The position numbers and the translations under genes were made by a program. Below the pieces are notes generated by a model. The model saw only the letters and a list, made by a program, of their open reading frames with translations, was not told the origin of the DNA and did no database searches. This document shows positions 31,935 through 42,955 of a stretch of DNA of 64,000 nucleotides, in pieces. Location of the stretch: assembly GCA_031771865.1 (NCBI GenBank), contig JASISA010000026.1, positions 1,426,001-1,490,000 on the forward strand, written 5' to 3'. The first letter of the stretch is position 1. Each line of letters starts with the position of its first letter. The DNA is from Nothophaeocryptopus gaeumannii. Its lineage: Eukaryota > Ascomycota > Dothideomycetes > Mycosphaerellales > Mycosphaerellaceae.

Positions 31935-33016
31935 ATGGAGCATCAGGACAAGGCTGCACTCGCTAACGCCCAGCGCCTGACTTCTGCCCTCGCACAGCTC
32001 AACGAAGTCCAGAGTAACGTCGCCCAAGCGTTCGCCGCCGCCGACGACGAGAGAAAAGCAGCGCAGCAGGCCCTACGACAATGCCATGAAGCAGTATACC
32101 GAGAGCAGGACAAAGGCCAGCCAGGACGTGCAAGACATTGAGCGGCGCCGCCGGCAGCTTGCCGCGCTCGTTGGCCGTGCTCCTCAGAACATCCATGAGA
32201 GCCATCTGATGACCTTGCTTCAGCCACTGCGTGAGTGTCAGAGGCGTCTTTGTGCTGGCGCATGCTGATATTTTTCCAGACCTCCAGACCATCACTGTCC
32301 AAGCAACCCAGACGCCGACCCAAGAGAACGCTCCCACTTCGCCACCTGCCGTGGACAACGTTCCCACTCGCAATGGGACATACGCACTGAGGACCCTTCC
32401 TCGTCCAGACTACCGAGTCCTATGGCGGGTGGAGGAAGAGCCTACCGATACCGTCACTCGTGAACCCGTCACACGCAGCACAAATTCTCGCCAAGACGAT
32501 GCGATCGACTACGGTATCCTTCCCCTCTCAGCCATACACTATGAGAGTGGCTTTCCAGACTACCTCAACAACTGTACCATGATCGTCCGCAACGAGTCCG
32601 GCCTCTGGATCGAGCTGCGCTGCCCCTTTTGCGGCTCCAACGCACAGAGCCTCACAGGCCCATTCTTCGAAGGCCGCTTAGGCTTCCAGATGCACTTGCT
32701 CCACCACCACGACCGCAAATATCCCATTCCTGCGACTGTCACGTTGTGCCGACACCGCGTGGTGCCAGCAGAAGAGTTGAACCAGATCATCTCTGGAGAG
32801 CAGCGCTTTCAGTTTCTGTGTCTGTCCTTCAAGTGGCAAAATCCAGAGCGGAATGCTAACGGGAACAGAATTTTGGATAAAGGATTTGAGGAGGGCAATA
32901 AGAAGAGTAAGGGAGACGATACCGAGAAGCAGGATGATGGTGAGGAGAGCGACATCGAGATTGTTGCGCCTCTCTTGAAGGAAAAGCCACCAGTCATCGA
33001 GTTGGACGACGATTGA
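31935..33016 (+). CDS. Unknown protein with helical N-terminus and zinc-finger-like centre; frame break
   Basis: The first frame (from Met at 31935) is an Ala/Gln/Glu helix. Near 32085 the sensible reading jumps by one base to a frame reading MKQYTESRTKASQDVQDIE and onward. A clean GT-AG intron from about 32232 to 32280 then leads in phase into a third segment ending at 33016. The centre has ELRCPFCGSNAQ followed about 30 residues later by HLLHHHD, a possible Cys2-His2 metal site. The C-terminus is acidic. No intron explains the shift at 32085, so it is either an indel (real or assembly) or an unusual start, with the protein beginning at the Met at 32086. The family is not recognised. Confidence 0.5.
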
Positions 33017-33535
33017 GCGACGGAACGCTTGTGCTGAAGACCGAAGATGATCAAGCTTGCCAGACAAAGACTACATTAGAACACAATGCTATGGAAGCCG
33101 CTCGCGCATGATGGCAAGCCCGTAGCTCTGTAGAATCAAGAGTTGGTCTCACGAAACGATCTGTCTCCCGACTCGTTCGGCCGGCCTTGCATCACATTGA
33201 CACCTACAAGTCCATTACCTGCATACAACACCATCATTGTACCTAACACTAACCAACAATACACCGCACGCGAGCATCCTTCCGGGGCCCGTCCTTGCAG
33301 CCCCCCAGATCCGCCCCACCTCATATCGACATCACGTTGTCACCATTACCGCCGTACAAGGAACAACATCGACGGGATCTCAAGGAACGGCAACATGTCG
33401 ACATATACTATGTAGGCGGGAGAGGAACTCCTCTTGACTGGCAAGGCATAAGTGTCCTCCCCTCCACACTTTTTGCCTGGTTCATTATCTACCAGCACAT
33501 CACTATCACCTTCCTCAACCACAACAACAGTAGCC
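33017..33535. other. Intergenic
   Basis: Nothing recognised. The last 150 bases are CA/AC-rich and end in a leader-like ACAACAACAG before the con-10-like start. Confidence 0.5.
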
Positions 33536-33818
33536 ATGGCAAACAACTCCAACCCCGGCAACTTCGAGCACCGTTGCGCTAAGGACGTCAAGAACGCTGC
33601 GTTCAAGGGCGGCTAGACCGGCACCGAGGTTCCGGGCTTTGCGAGCATGGCAAAGTATAAGGTCGTAAGCAAAGACGTCCAGCTCCGCAAAGGTGAGCCT
33701 TCGCTGACGTTCGTTCCAGCAAAAGATTGCATCTCAAGGCGGAAAAGCCAGCAGCGGCACATCGGAGAAGGGGAGTGAGGCTGCGAAGGGATCTGGACGG
33801 AAAGGAGGGTCGAAGTAG
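33536..33818 (+). pseudogene. Con-10-like (KGG repeat) stress/conidiation protein with premature TAG
   Basis: Relatives are small hydrophilic proteins made during conidiation and stress. Exon 1 (33536-33664) reads MANNSNPGNFEHR, then FKGG, then TAG at codon 27 (33614-33616), then continues in frame as TGTEVPGFASMAKYK. A 55-nt GTAAGC...CAG intron leads in phase to exon 2 (33720-33818), reading QKIASQGGKASSGT and ending KGGSK. The KGG and GFASM words and the size (75 codons) match the Con-10 family, and Gln is common directly after KGG in that family. The TAG therefore most likely replaces CAG. Without readthrough only 26 residues are made. Confidence 0.7.
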
Positions 33819-36614
33819 CATAAAGCTGATCATTGTAGAGTCAAAGACTTCTTCATGCTGAGTTGCCATGGCAGTAAAGCGCGATGATGACTGCGATCTG
33901 TCCAGCTCGTCAGCATCCATCCACGCCATTCAAGACCTAGTGCAGCATCGAAACGAAACATCATATCAGACAAAATCCCCGCGGCCTCCCGTAGGCCCCT
34001 TCTTCTTCAAACGCAGAGTCAAGGCGAGGCACCTTTCATTCGGTCCTTGACTTCCCTCCTCATTTGCACAAAGCAGCCCTTCAGAAACCCATGAGTAGTG
34101 TTACGAAGGGCGAGCGCCTGTGATATTTCTCTCTCGTCACATTGTGTCAACGAGCACCAGACTTGGGTGTGCTTGGTGCCTCTTTCGGAAGATGGGTTTC
34201 CGCGACGGGCGATGCTCGTTATATGCATGAGGGATTGCGCGGTGTCATCATGTGAGTGATGGTGTGCTGAGAGGGAAACGGGTGGGAGGTACATACCAAG
34301 GTTCGTGAATGTTGTGCTTGCCAGTCGCGGGGTGTTCAATCGTTGTTCCGTCTGTGTATCCTCTTCGTTAGTACGATTCCGAACTCAGCTCAAACCTAAC
34401 AATCTCGTTCGTCCATCAAAAGTCAGAAATAGTCACCCCTGCCCTCCCATAGGACAGTACCCATCAAGTGACGCATAGGGCCAAGGCGAGGCCCTTCGTG
34501 CTTGGATCCCAAGCACCCCTGAATTCCCTCCCTATCCACACGCAGCCCTTCGAAGCCTCACAGAACAACCATCCTTGCGGATGTCGCTATAACTTTGGTT
34601 GCTTTACCAACAGACTACTTGGCAGACAGATACTACAGTCTCACATATGAGGGAGCTTTGACCTCCAGTATGGATTGGATTGTGTGAGGTTGTGCAGGGC
34701 TCCCATCGTTTGGATTCGGGGGTGGAGGAAAGGAGGGCATACTTACTGAATCTGTGATGGTCGTGAGATCGTGGTGTCCGAAGGTCGATGATGCCTGAAG
34801 TTTGATGATGACTTCGGTGTTCGAGCCAAAGAAATCTACGACTCTGGTTAGCATCATCCACGTATCACCTTGCCTCGAATAGCACTACTCGGCGACGTCT
34901 CCTCAAATCAGTGCACAGCCAGGCTCCCTCCCCAGAAGCCGGCCGGCCAGTCCCGCAGAGCTTACGCGAGACCAGCGAGAACTTTCTTCTCTTGTTCTCG
35001 TGGACAAACCAAACTCCTCTCATCATTGCCGACATCCCGTCGACGCTCCATTGACTTGTATGGTCTATTGACACACTGCGCGTATGTAATAGATTCCTGG
35101 TATCTGATCAATCACGATCTCCCTATTGATATCTTGTGTCAAAGCTTCGCCCCGGGCGATGTCGAGATGACATCCGAGATGCATCATTCTCGTCAATATG
35201 TAGGTGTGTGGTGAAAGTGCACCGGGGAAGAGATACTTGCCTCCGCGGAGCGATCCGTCGAGTTCGTCAAGCAAGCATTGCGCTCGATGCGCGTTCCTGC
35301 TCCAACAAAATTAGCCTCCGACGTCAAATTCTCTTCTCATGGTGCACATGGTGGGCGATAGCGCACGTTCAGGTGTGATGCTGTCGCCCTTTCGACTTCG
35401 CAGAGCCTCGGAGGCCGGCGAGCAAAATGCTCTTGATGTACGCAATATACGCTCTAAACATCGTCGAGGCTGCTCTCATCTTCGCGGACAGTCCTTCGAA
35501 GCACCTTTGTGCAAGATTCTCACTCGCGGTCTGCTATTGGCACTAACTTGCCCTCCAAAGTTCCGTCAACCGACCTCGATAGAAGGAGCTTCGCGACGGA
35601 CAATGTCGAGGTCGCGTATGAGGTGCAATTGGATGTCATCTTTTGCGAGAGTTGAGGACTGCGAGCAGCAAATATTGACTTACCGCCGAGACATTGATTC
35701 ATGTTCGGTAACTGTTTGCTTCTGTCGCGAATGTAGCGAGAGGATACTAGAGTATTCGTGTCACCTGCCGATAGAAGTAAGCGCGTGCCTCTTCTCTTCG
35801 CAAGTTCGAAACTCTGTGCCCAAGAACTGCCGTTCTGATACGTAAGTGTAGACCCAGAGAGGTGAGAGGCCCAAGCGAGGCAAACAAGTGCTCTGGCTTC
35901 ACCCCTCCTCCGCCGCGCAGCCCTTCCAAGCTCCAAGTTCGAAAGTTGTGTTATCAAGTTTGGAATTGAGAGCATAGTGCTCGCGCATCTGGCTGAGTGA
36001 GCCCGCCTCTATGTGCATGAGCTTGACGACGGGCAATGCGTTGGCGAGCGTAAGGGTGTCCGGATATTCTTCATCACCATATGGGGAGGATGGGCAATAG
36101 GACAACCTACTAAAAGTGTCGATCTCGGTCGCTCGGAGGTACCAGTAGAGGCCGTGCCAGGAGATCTTGTCCAATGCTTCTAGCCTGGACCGTATCCTGA
36201 AGGACATTGGAGAAATTTCGATCCTAGGACGTCCTCAAACTGCATATGCCTGGCGAGGCTCGCGTTCGGTTTCAGACGGCTCAGTGCACAAGTGAGTGAA
36301 GTCTCGGTTGTGACCAGATCGGCGACCCGCGCTTGCCTGCGCGACATTCATGTGCTCGCCCGCGGGATCACCTGCAACTGGTTCAGGCTTCATCAGCAGG
36401 TCCACAACTGAGGCAAAACAATCTCAACGAACCTCTTCGAGCTTTCGCACATGCCTCATCGATCCCGAGATCATTCACGAGCATAGTCGCGGATGCCCTT
36501 CGACTCGGTTCCAGTGTCTGCTCCGCCCGCCTCTAAGAATAACAACATCAACCTTTCATACCAGCCTTAACACATTCAACACCCAGCATCGTCCACATCG
36601 TCGCCGCCACCAAA
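33819..36614. other. 2.8 kb of gene debris, no intact gene
   Basis: Minus-strand open pieces (34019-34339, 34604-34861, 34865-35074, 35065-35274, 35520-35975, 35899-36207) look partly protein-like but are out of frame with each other and lack domains. The best piece, 36207-35899, contains ISWHGLYWYLRATEI and runs into KGC just before its stop. Three places (about 34022, 34482 and 35873) carry related short stretches, suggesting decayed copies of one gene family. Confidence 0.45.
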
Positions 36615-38387
36615 ATGCCCGCATTCTCGCTCTCAAAACCAGTCGATCGTAGCAATGCCCTCGGTGCGCTCCAGATCCGCGGAAAGATTACCGAGGAGAT
36701 GCAAAAGCTCCAACGACAAGAGCAAGAGCTGCAAGACGAGCAGAACAGAGTCGAGGAAGAGGCTATGATCCTGATGGAGGAGAGCTTCGAGCCGCTCCCA
36801 GAGCATTATAAGCAGGATCGGGACCGGCTGAAGCGCAATGTCCAGATGGCCCAGAAGCGTCAACAGGAGTTGGGAAATCTCTATTCCAAGGTTGGCGATG
36901 GTGTCAGCTGGAAGGAGGTTGAGCCCCTTCTGCGACCACTTTGCTTGCAAGCTAAAGGCGGTCTTGTCGATGATGAGGCTGTGGAGGCGATCGAGCCGCT
37001 GTCCAAGACAAATGAGAGCAGAGCCAGCAAACAGACCAAATCGAAAGTGAAGAAGGGCAGAGCAACTCTCGTCCCATCGGAGAAGAGAAATGGTATTTTC
37101 GGTCGTAAGGAGATCTTTGGACGAACTGGGCAGCGGCAAGCAAATGCGGCCAGCGAAAATGCAGAAGGGCAGGTAGATGTTTGCGAGGATGAGAGTGACT
37201 GTAGTAGCGAGGAAGAAGAGATAGACCCAGGACCGAACATTACCAGGCCTAGATCGCAGTCAACGGGAAGCCACATCAGCGTACATCGCTCTCCAACTCC
37301 GTCAACAGCAGGGTCGTTGCAGCAAAAAAGTCACAGCCAATCTCCTTACCGAAATCGCCAGCGTAGACGCCCGACGCCGCCCCAGAATACCAAGAGAAAA
37401 GTCAAGCCAGTGAGAGGTCCAGTTCCAAGATCTCCATCGACAGTCGACTTACCAGAGCCATCCCGCGGAGCAAGCGAGGTAGACTGGACGAATCAGCTGC
37501 TTCCGTCCAGTTCAGAGAGAGATGACGACCCGACGCCAGATGACATGATGGTCGAAGATGCCGGATGGAGTTTCGCTAGTCTCGAGGAAACTGCTCAAGA
37601 ATCAACTTCAGCTCGAGATCCTACTCCTACTCAAGATTCAACTCCCGCTCGAAATCCGACTCCTTCCGTTCGAGATACAATTCCTGTTCCAGGGTTCGGT
37701 TTTGGCAGAGACCCAACTCCAGCATTGTCCGAAGCGTCCTCGGATGGTCTATTTGTCAGTGAGCGAAAGAGTCTCATTAGAGACACAGCGTCAAGCAGGG
37801 GCCCCTTCGTGAGGCAGAAGTCTCCTGTTGAAGGAACTCCAGTCGGGACGCGCAGCGAGTTCACACGTCCATACCAGAGATCTCCAGTTCGCACTGAACA
37901 AGACTCTTTGACGCTGTTCAGAAGGCCGGCACTGCCCACTCCCGATTCAAATATCCAGGTTGACGACCCGGCACAACAGAGCCGCATCATCTATAATGGC
38001 GTCAACCTCCAAAAATACTCTGCTGGCCGGGAATTTAACTCCAAAGGCTTGTTGTTGTTCGAAGGCGAGATATGTCCAGATAGCTTGGGCAAGCGTGAGA
38101 GAAGCGCGAGTGAGAGTGATCCAAAGGTGACGAACGCGTTGGGCCGGTTCGGAGGACAGCCGCCGCCAAGAAAGACCCCCAAGAAGGTGGGTGGGAAGAA
38201 TGGGGTTGGGGAGGGTTCCAAGTCGAAGGCGAAGTCGAAGCCAAAGTCAAAGCCCGCAACGAAGGCCACGACGACGCCGGCGTCCAAAGGCAAGGGTAAG
38301 GGGAAGAGCAGGAACGAGGCCACATATGACTTGGGCAAGATGATCCGAGACGGTACTCTCGCGAAGTACAACAGCAAAAAGGGTTGA
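36615..38387 (+). CDS. Unknown, mostly disordered protein with N-terminal coiled coil
   Basis: A single frame of 590 residues. Residues about 20-85 are a coiled coil (EEMQKLQRQEQELQDEQNR). Residues 85-120 look folded, after which the protein is Ser/Pro/Arg-rich. A short degenerate repeat of the words DPTP/DSTP/NPTP lies near 335-365. A block at about 460-500 (IIYNGVNLQKYSAGREFN) appears ordered. The C-terminus is a Lys/Ser/Pro tail with repeated KSK and KPKSK, then a final MIRDGTLAKYNSKKG. A nuclear or chromatin role would fit the tail but is only inference; no family is recognised. Confidence 0.85.
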   Translation: MPAFSLSKPVDRSNALGALQIRGKITEEMQKLQRQEQELQDEQNRVEEEAMILMEESFEPLPEHYKQDRDRLKRNVQMAQKRQQELGNLYSKVGDGVSWKEVEPLLRPLCLQAKGGLVDDEAVEAIEPLSKTNESRASKQTKSKVKKGRATLVPSEKRNGIFGRKEIFGRTGQRQANAASENAEGQVDVCEDESDCSSEEEEIDPGPNITRPRSQSTGSHISVHRSPTPSTAGSLQQKSHSQSPYRNRQRRRPTPPQNTKRKVKPVRGPVPRSPSTVDLPEPSRGASEVDWTNQLLPSSSERDDDPTPDDMMVEDAGWSFASLEETAQESTSARDPTPTQDSTPARNPTPSVRDTIPVPGFGFGRDPTPALSEASSDGLFVSERKSLIRDTASSRGPFVRQKSPVEGTPVGTRSEFTRPYQRSPVRTEQDSLTLFRRPALPTPDSNIQVDDPAQQSRIIYNGVNLQKYSAGREFNSKGLLLFEGEICPDSLGKRERSASESDPKVTNALGRFGGQPPPRKTPKKVGGKNGVGEGSKSKAKSKPKSKPATKATTTPASKGKGKGKSRNEATYDLGKMIRDGTLAKYNSKKG

Positions 38388-38780
38388 ACTTGATACAGAC
38401 TTGGAGGAGGTGTGGGTTGTTCTCGTGAAAATAAGTAGATTTTGAAAAGCGGCAGGAGTTGGTGTAGCGATTGGAGTTGAAGTTACCCAAAGTTGAGCAG
38501 CTCCACCTTAGTCATCTCGCCAGCCACACGAGGCGCTTTGCCGTGGCGTTCGCAGGCGTACTTTTCCAATGACTCTGGCGTTGGCGGGATGAAACGATCT
38601 CGACTTTCCTCTGCACTTCTCTACTACTTCACCAACGTCGCCAAACTGAAGACCTTCCGCTCCCTTAGACTGCTCGCTCGAGCAACGCGACCAAACAGAC
38701 CAATCACCCATATTCGCCTCGAGCCATCATACAGCATCCAACCCTTTCGAACTTTCCACCCCACTAGACGAATCGCAAAC
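38388..38780. other. Intergenic with an in-frame upstream extension of the Arc1 frame
   Basis: The Arc1 frame stays open upstream to 38493, with in-frame Met codons at 38493 and 38589. The extension is rich in Arg, Ser, Thr and Leu and poor in acids. It may be 5' leader, or an alternative N-terminus resembling a mitochondrial presequence. Confidence 0.5.
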
Positions 38781-40188
38781 ATGGCGGCCACTCAAATAGA
38801 CGACAAGGTCAAGAGCCTGATCAGCAAGTCATACACTCAGGCAGAAGACGCCGACAACGACCCGGCCAAGCTCTCCACAGCCATCTTCTCATCTGTTGAA
38901 GTAAGGCACACGACACTCCTGCAAGCACTACTCTCCTAACATTGATCTGCAGTACACACCCGCCGAGAAGACCGAGATCGAGCAATGGAGTACCACAGCC
39001 GCCCACATCGCCTCATCCTCCGAAGATGCTGCCAAGACAGCCGAACGCCTCTCACATCTCAACACCCACCTCGCACACCGAACGACCATCCTAGGAAGCA
39101 AGCCCAGTGTCGCCGACATTGCAATCTTCTCTCGACTCGCACCTGTAGTCAAGGAATGGTCACTAGAGCAGCGGACTGGCGAGCAAGGATACCATCACAT
39201 TGTGCGACATGTCGACTTTGTTCAGAACGCGGAGCTTTTTGCCTTGAAGTTGGACGAGAGTGAGAAGGTGGACATTGACCCAAGCAAAGTCGTTGCTCCG
39301 ATCAAGCCAATTGATGCCAAGGCCGAGAAGGAGCGTAAGAAGAAGGAGAAGGCTGCAGCTGCAGCGGCTGGTGCAGACAGTGCAGCAGCAGCAGGTGGAA
39401 CAGTCACAAGCGCGGCAAACGAGGGCACAAAACAGGCAGAGAACCAGAAGCCAAAGAAGGAGAAGGCAAAGGATACGGGTGACAAGGTGGCAGAGGCTGT
39501 AGGAGGCGCCGTACCCACTGAGAAGAAGGAGAAGCCAAAGAAGGAGAAGCAACCAAAACAGCCTAAAGCCCCCGCCGCAGCAGAGAAACCCTTCTCGCCC
39601 GCTCTCATCGACCTGCGAGTAGGACATATCCTCAAAGCCGTCAACCACCCCAACGCTGATTCTCTCTACGTGAGCACCATTGCTTGTGGAGATGCACCAG
39701 GTACCGACAACACCTCCGAATACGAAGGCAAGATTGTACGAACAGTCTGCTCAGGTCTGAATGGCCTCGTCCCCCTGGAGGAAATGCAAGGCCGCAAAAT
39801 CGTCGCCGTCTGCAACCTCAAACCCGTCACCATGCGAGGAATCAAATCCGCCGCCATGGTACTCGCTGCTTCCCCACGCGTAGCGCCAGGAGAGGATGAT
39901 CACCACGCCGGTCCGGTGGAACTTGTCAACCCACCTGCGGATGCTGAGGCTGGTGAGCGGGTGTACTTCGAGGGCTTTGAGGGTGAGCCGGATGCTGTTC
40001 TCAACCCGAAGAAGAAGGTCTGGGAGGATAATCAGGTTGGTTTCACGACAACTGAGGAGAAGGTTGTTGCGTTTGAGCCGACGAAGGTGGAGAAGTTGAA
40101 GGATAGCGGGAAGACGGAAGTAGCGAAGTTGAGGACTAAGCAGGGGGCTTGTACGGTCAAGACGTTGACGGGGGCTACTGTGCGGTAA
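38781..40188 (+). CDS. ARC1: tRNA-binding aminoacylation cofactor Arc1
   Basis: Arc1 holds methionyl- and glutamyl-tRNA synthetases together in the cytosol and delivers tRNA. Two exons (38781-38900, 38953-40188) give 451 residues. Residues 1-125 are the GST-like docking domain, including LGSKPSVADIAIFSRL. The linker at about 130-250 is a Lys/Ala/Glu-rich basic helix of the tRNA-binding kind. From about 256 comes the EMAPII-type OB fold: LIDLRVGHILKAVNHPNADS, then CSGLNGLVPLEEMQGR and NLKPVTMRGIKS, all hallmark stretches. The start chosen, MAATQIDDK, gives a normal-length protein. An in-frame extension upstream could add a presequence-like segment. Confidence 0.93.
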
Positions 40189-40737
40189 AGATGTTGGAGA
40201 ATGGAGGCAGGAAACTTTGTCGTCTGTCCCCGAACGACTGCTTCGAGGGCATAGCACGCTCTACGAGACTCCAAGGTCTTAGTCATAGTCCGGCTTATGA
40301 TGGAAGGTATGAGTCTATGAGCCATACGAAAGCTGCTGATGTTAAACAACGAGCTAGCAAATGCCGCAGGTAGAGATCTATCTCACCGCACGATAAATCG
40401 AAAGAAAAGTTCGAGAAGCGTATGAACGATATCATTTTCATGTTCGCTTTCGAAGGCAGTGACTCGCCTCATGGCATTGATAGTCACCGCTGATGAACTC
40501 TCAGCTCAAGGGACGTCCGCCTTCGGACATCACTATCCCAATACTATCGCCAGACGGCCAGGAAATGCGGCTGGGTATCAGATCCCATGGAAAGCCATCT
40601 TCCCGCGCGTTGCTCCATGCCTTCCTGTTGCGAGCTCCCCCGCTCCCACTTCATTCCCGCCCCTCAACTTATTATCATCCATGATCGCGCAACACCACGC
40701 CTCTCCCACCCTCTGGCAAGCCTACTGATCAACCTTC
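40189..40737. other. Intergenic between convergent genes
   Basis: No gene is supported. Short plus-strand frames at 40459-40778 lack any domain. Confidence 0.5.
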
Positions 40738-41947
40738 TTAGCCCCCGCTCCAGACCCGATCGAAAAAGTCATTCGTGAATAACTCCGTCTTCTCCGCCAA
40801 GACCTCATCAACAAACTCCCCGAGTCTCAACCGCGAGAACATCTTCTTGCTCACACAAGCATCCCTGCCCGCGTGCTCATCGTCCTCACACATCAGAGCC
40901 CATTCCTGATGCAGAAACATACGTTGCCAGCTCGACACCTGCACAGCGGCATCGTGAGCGCAGGCGTTGGTGCCGCCTCGGGTGAGGGTGCATCCGGATG
41001 CTTTGCTAATGAGAGGATTCTGGACTTGGAAGTATTAGATGCTGCCGGCAATGCTGTAGAACTGATCGTAGTGGACTTCGAAGGTCAGGGTGGTTCCATG
41101 AGAGCAGATTTTGAGGGGATGGGTCGTAGTGGCGAGTGGAGAAGGGGGAGAGGACGAGAGCGTTCCAGGCCGCTAGATCGCGGGCTTGAGCCGCGCGAGA
41201 GGGACTCGAACCGGCTCCCTCGATCTTCGCCACCACAGCGTCGAGGCTAGCCTCCACTTGGCTCAAGCTGTCTTCCGTGGACTTTTGGATCTCGACCGCG
41301 CGTTTTTGAGCATTGCATGCTCGGGAGACGTCCATTGTCCGGCCTTGTATGTAAGTCGCCTCAGGTACTCTGGACTGAAGCATTTTAGCTGCTTCTGCAT
41401 CTCGGAGGCCGTACTCGTGGTTGTGTTCAGGTTCTGGGTCGACTCCCATGTAGACGAGCATCGCCATCTCCTGGCGCTTCAGCGCGGAGATCGGATCGGA
41501 GTTGGCAATGTCTCGCTGATGCTCGGCGTCATCGAGAGCCGTTTCTGCGCCCTGGACTTCCTCGAGTGCAGCGCCGTACTCTGCCTCAGTGGTGGCAATG
41601 ACTTCGTGTGAGTCTAGCTTTGGAGCAGGCTCGTAAAATATAATCTGGTGTGCTCGCTTCGAGATGTCAATGAAGGCCTTGAAGTCTTTATTGACTCGCA
41701 GCATGAGCGGCATCGTCTTCGGGTCATCGACTTGCTCGAGGATAGCTTCGCGTAGTTCGGTCACGCTGAAGACTCGGTCGCAGGCGGATTGCACCATTGT
41801 TGTATCAGTAGAAGCGATGGCGGCGGCGGCGGCGGCGATGGTGTTCATAGTGGTGGCATTGTATGGGAATGTTTGTACGACCTCTACGAGATGGTTGATG
41901 AAAGGATGTCTACTTTGAGGAAAGAACAGATCGCGGTCTTGCTGCAC
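40738..41947 (-). pseudogene. F-box-like protein gene, probably broken
   Basis: The minus-strand frame from 41947 (or the Met at 41848) has an F-box-like helix pair: RVFSVTELREAILEQV, then LMLRVNKDFKAFI and IIFYEPAP. A Glu/Ala coiled coil follows, then the frame ends at 41006. A different frame picks up at about 41110 as TLTFEVHYDQFYSIAGSI, meets TAA at 41035-41037, and continues as YFQVQNPLISKASG to a natural-looking end with SSWQRMFLHQEWALMCEDD at 40738. I infer one gene with a frameshift near 41110 and one nonsense codon. An unseen intron might explain the frameshift, but not easily the TAA. F-box proteins select substrates for SCF ubiquitin ligases. Confidence 0.5.
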
Positions 41948-42955
41948 TTGCAGCTGCTGCAGCCGCGGTTATCAGCAGCGTGAAGCGATGTACTTGACAC
42001 AGACCTGGCCTTTGATTCCAGGCTTGCATGTGAATATCAGCTTGTATAAAGATTATCCACTGGGTAATGGCCGTGCTAATCGGACTCGTTACTATATTGT
42101 AGTCCGCTGCCCTATGCTCTGTAAGAGTAGATTTGCAGAGGTCTTTAGCGACTACATCGTAACAAAGTCGCAGACTCTATCGGACTGAAATAGGTTGTGA
42201 GCCTGTTTGCTATCTCTTTGTATGGAAAGAAGATGTGAGAAGAGTCTCCGATCGAAGTGTCGAGACCGAACATCTATAGCTCTTTATGAGCGAGGCTTCC
42301 TTCCTCTTGCTCTGACAGAATACCGCTATGGACCGGGAGATTGCGGTGTCATGTACGGTCCATGTTCTGAGCTCTCGGATTTGGGTCCAGGGCATTCATA
42401 GCGCTGAGGCCGGAAGAGAGACTGCATGCGACCTTCCCAGCGCCAGCCTGTCCTTTGGCTACCGTCTCCAGCGTCGTTCTGTCAATGGCCTCTTGAGTCT
42501 TGCAAATTGTTTGAGGTTGAAGTGCTGACAGCCATTGGAGGTGTGATAGCATTGAAGTCCGGAGCCTGCGAGAGCTGGAAACGAGGTGAAGTGCAAGGTC
42601 TAGAGGGAAGGAGCACTAGTTCGAAGTCGAAACAATCGCACCTTCCTCCTGACATCCTTGACAACGCAATCCAAACATACCCCTGCAAGATCACAAAAAA
42701 GTGAAAATCAACCAAAACTCCACTCCGCCCATCTGCATGTACGCATAGCGGCATGTCGTCTAAAAATCTTGGTAGACGTGCAAGGATACGTCGGCTGTCA
42801 ACCGCCCGGAGCGCCTTCCGCGCGTCTAGAGCGAACTTAATTTCGAGCGCGGTTGGAGGTTGCTCCTTCCAACTTTTCGCGCTAAACGGAAGGTTCCCTT
42901 GTCACACTGCATGCCATCGTGCCTTCCTTCTTCTCCCGCACGTCAGATATATATC
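41948..42955. other. Intergenic 1 kb between divergent genes
   Basis: Nothing coding is supported. It presumably holds the promoters of the F-box-like gene and of the channel gene. Confidence 0.55.
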
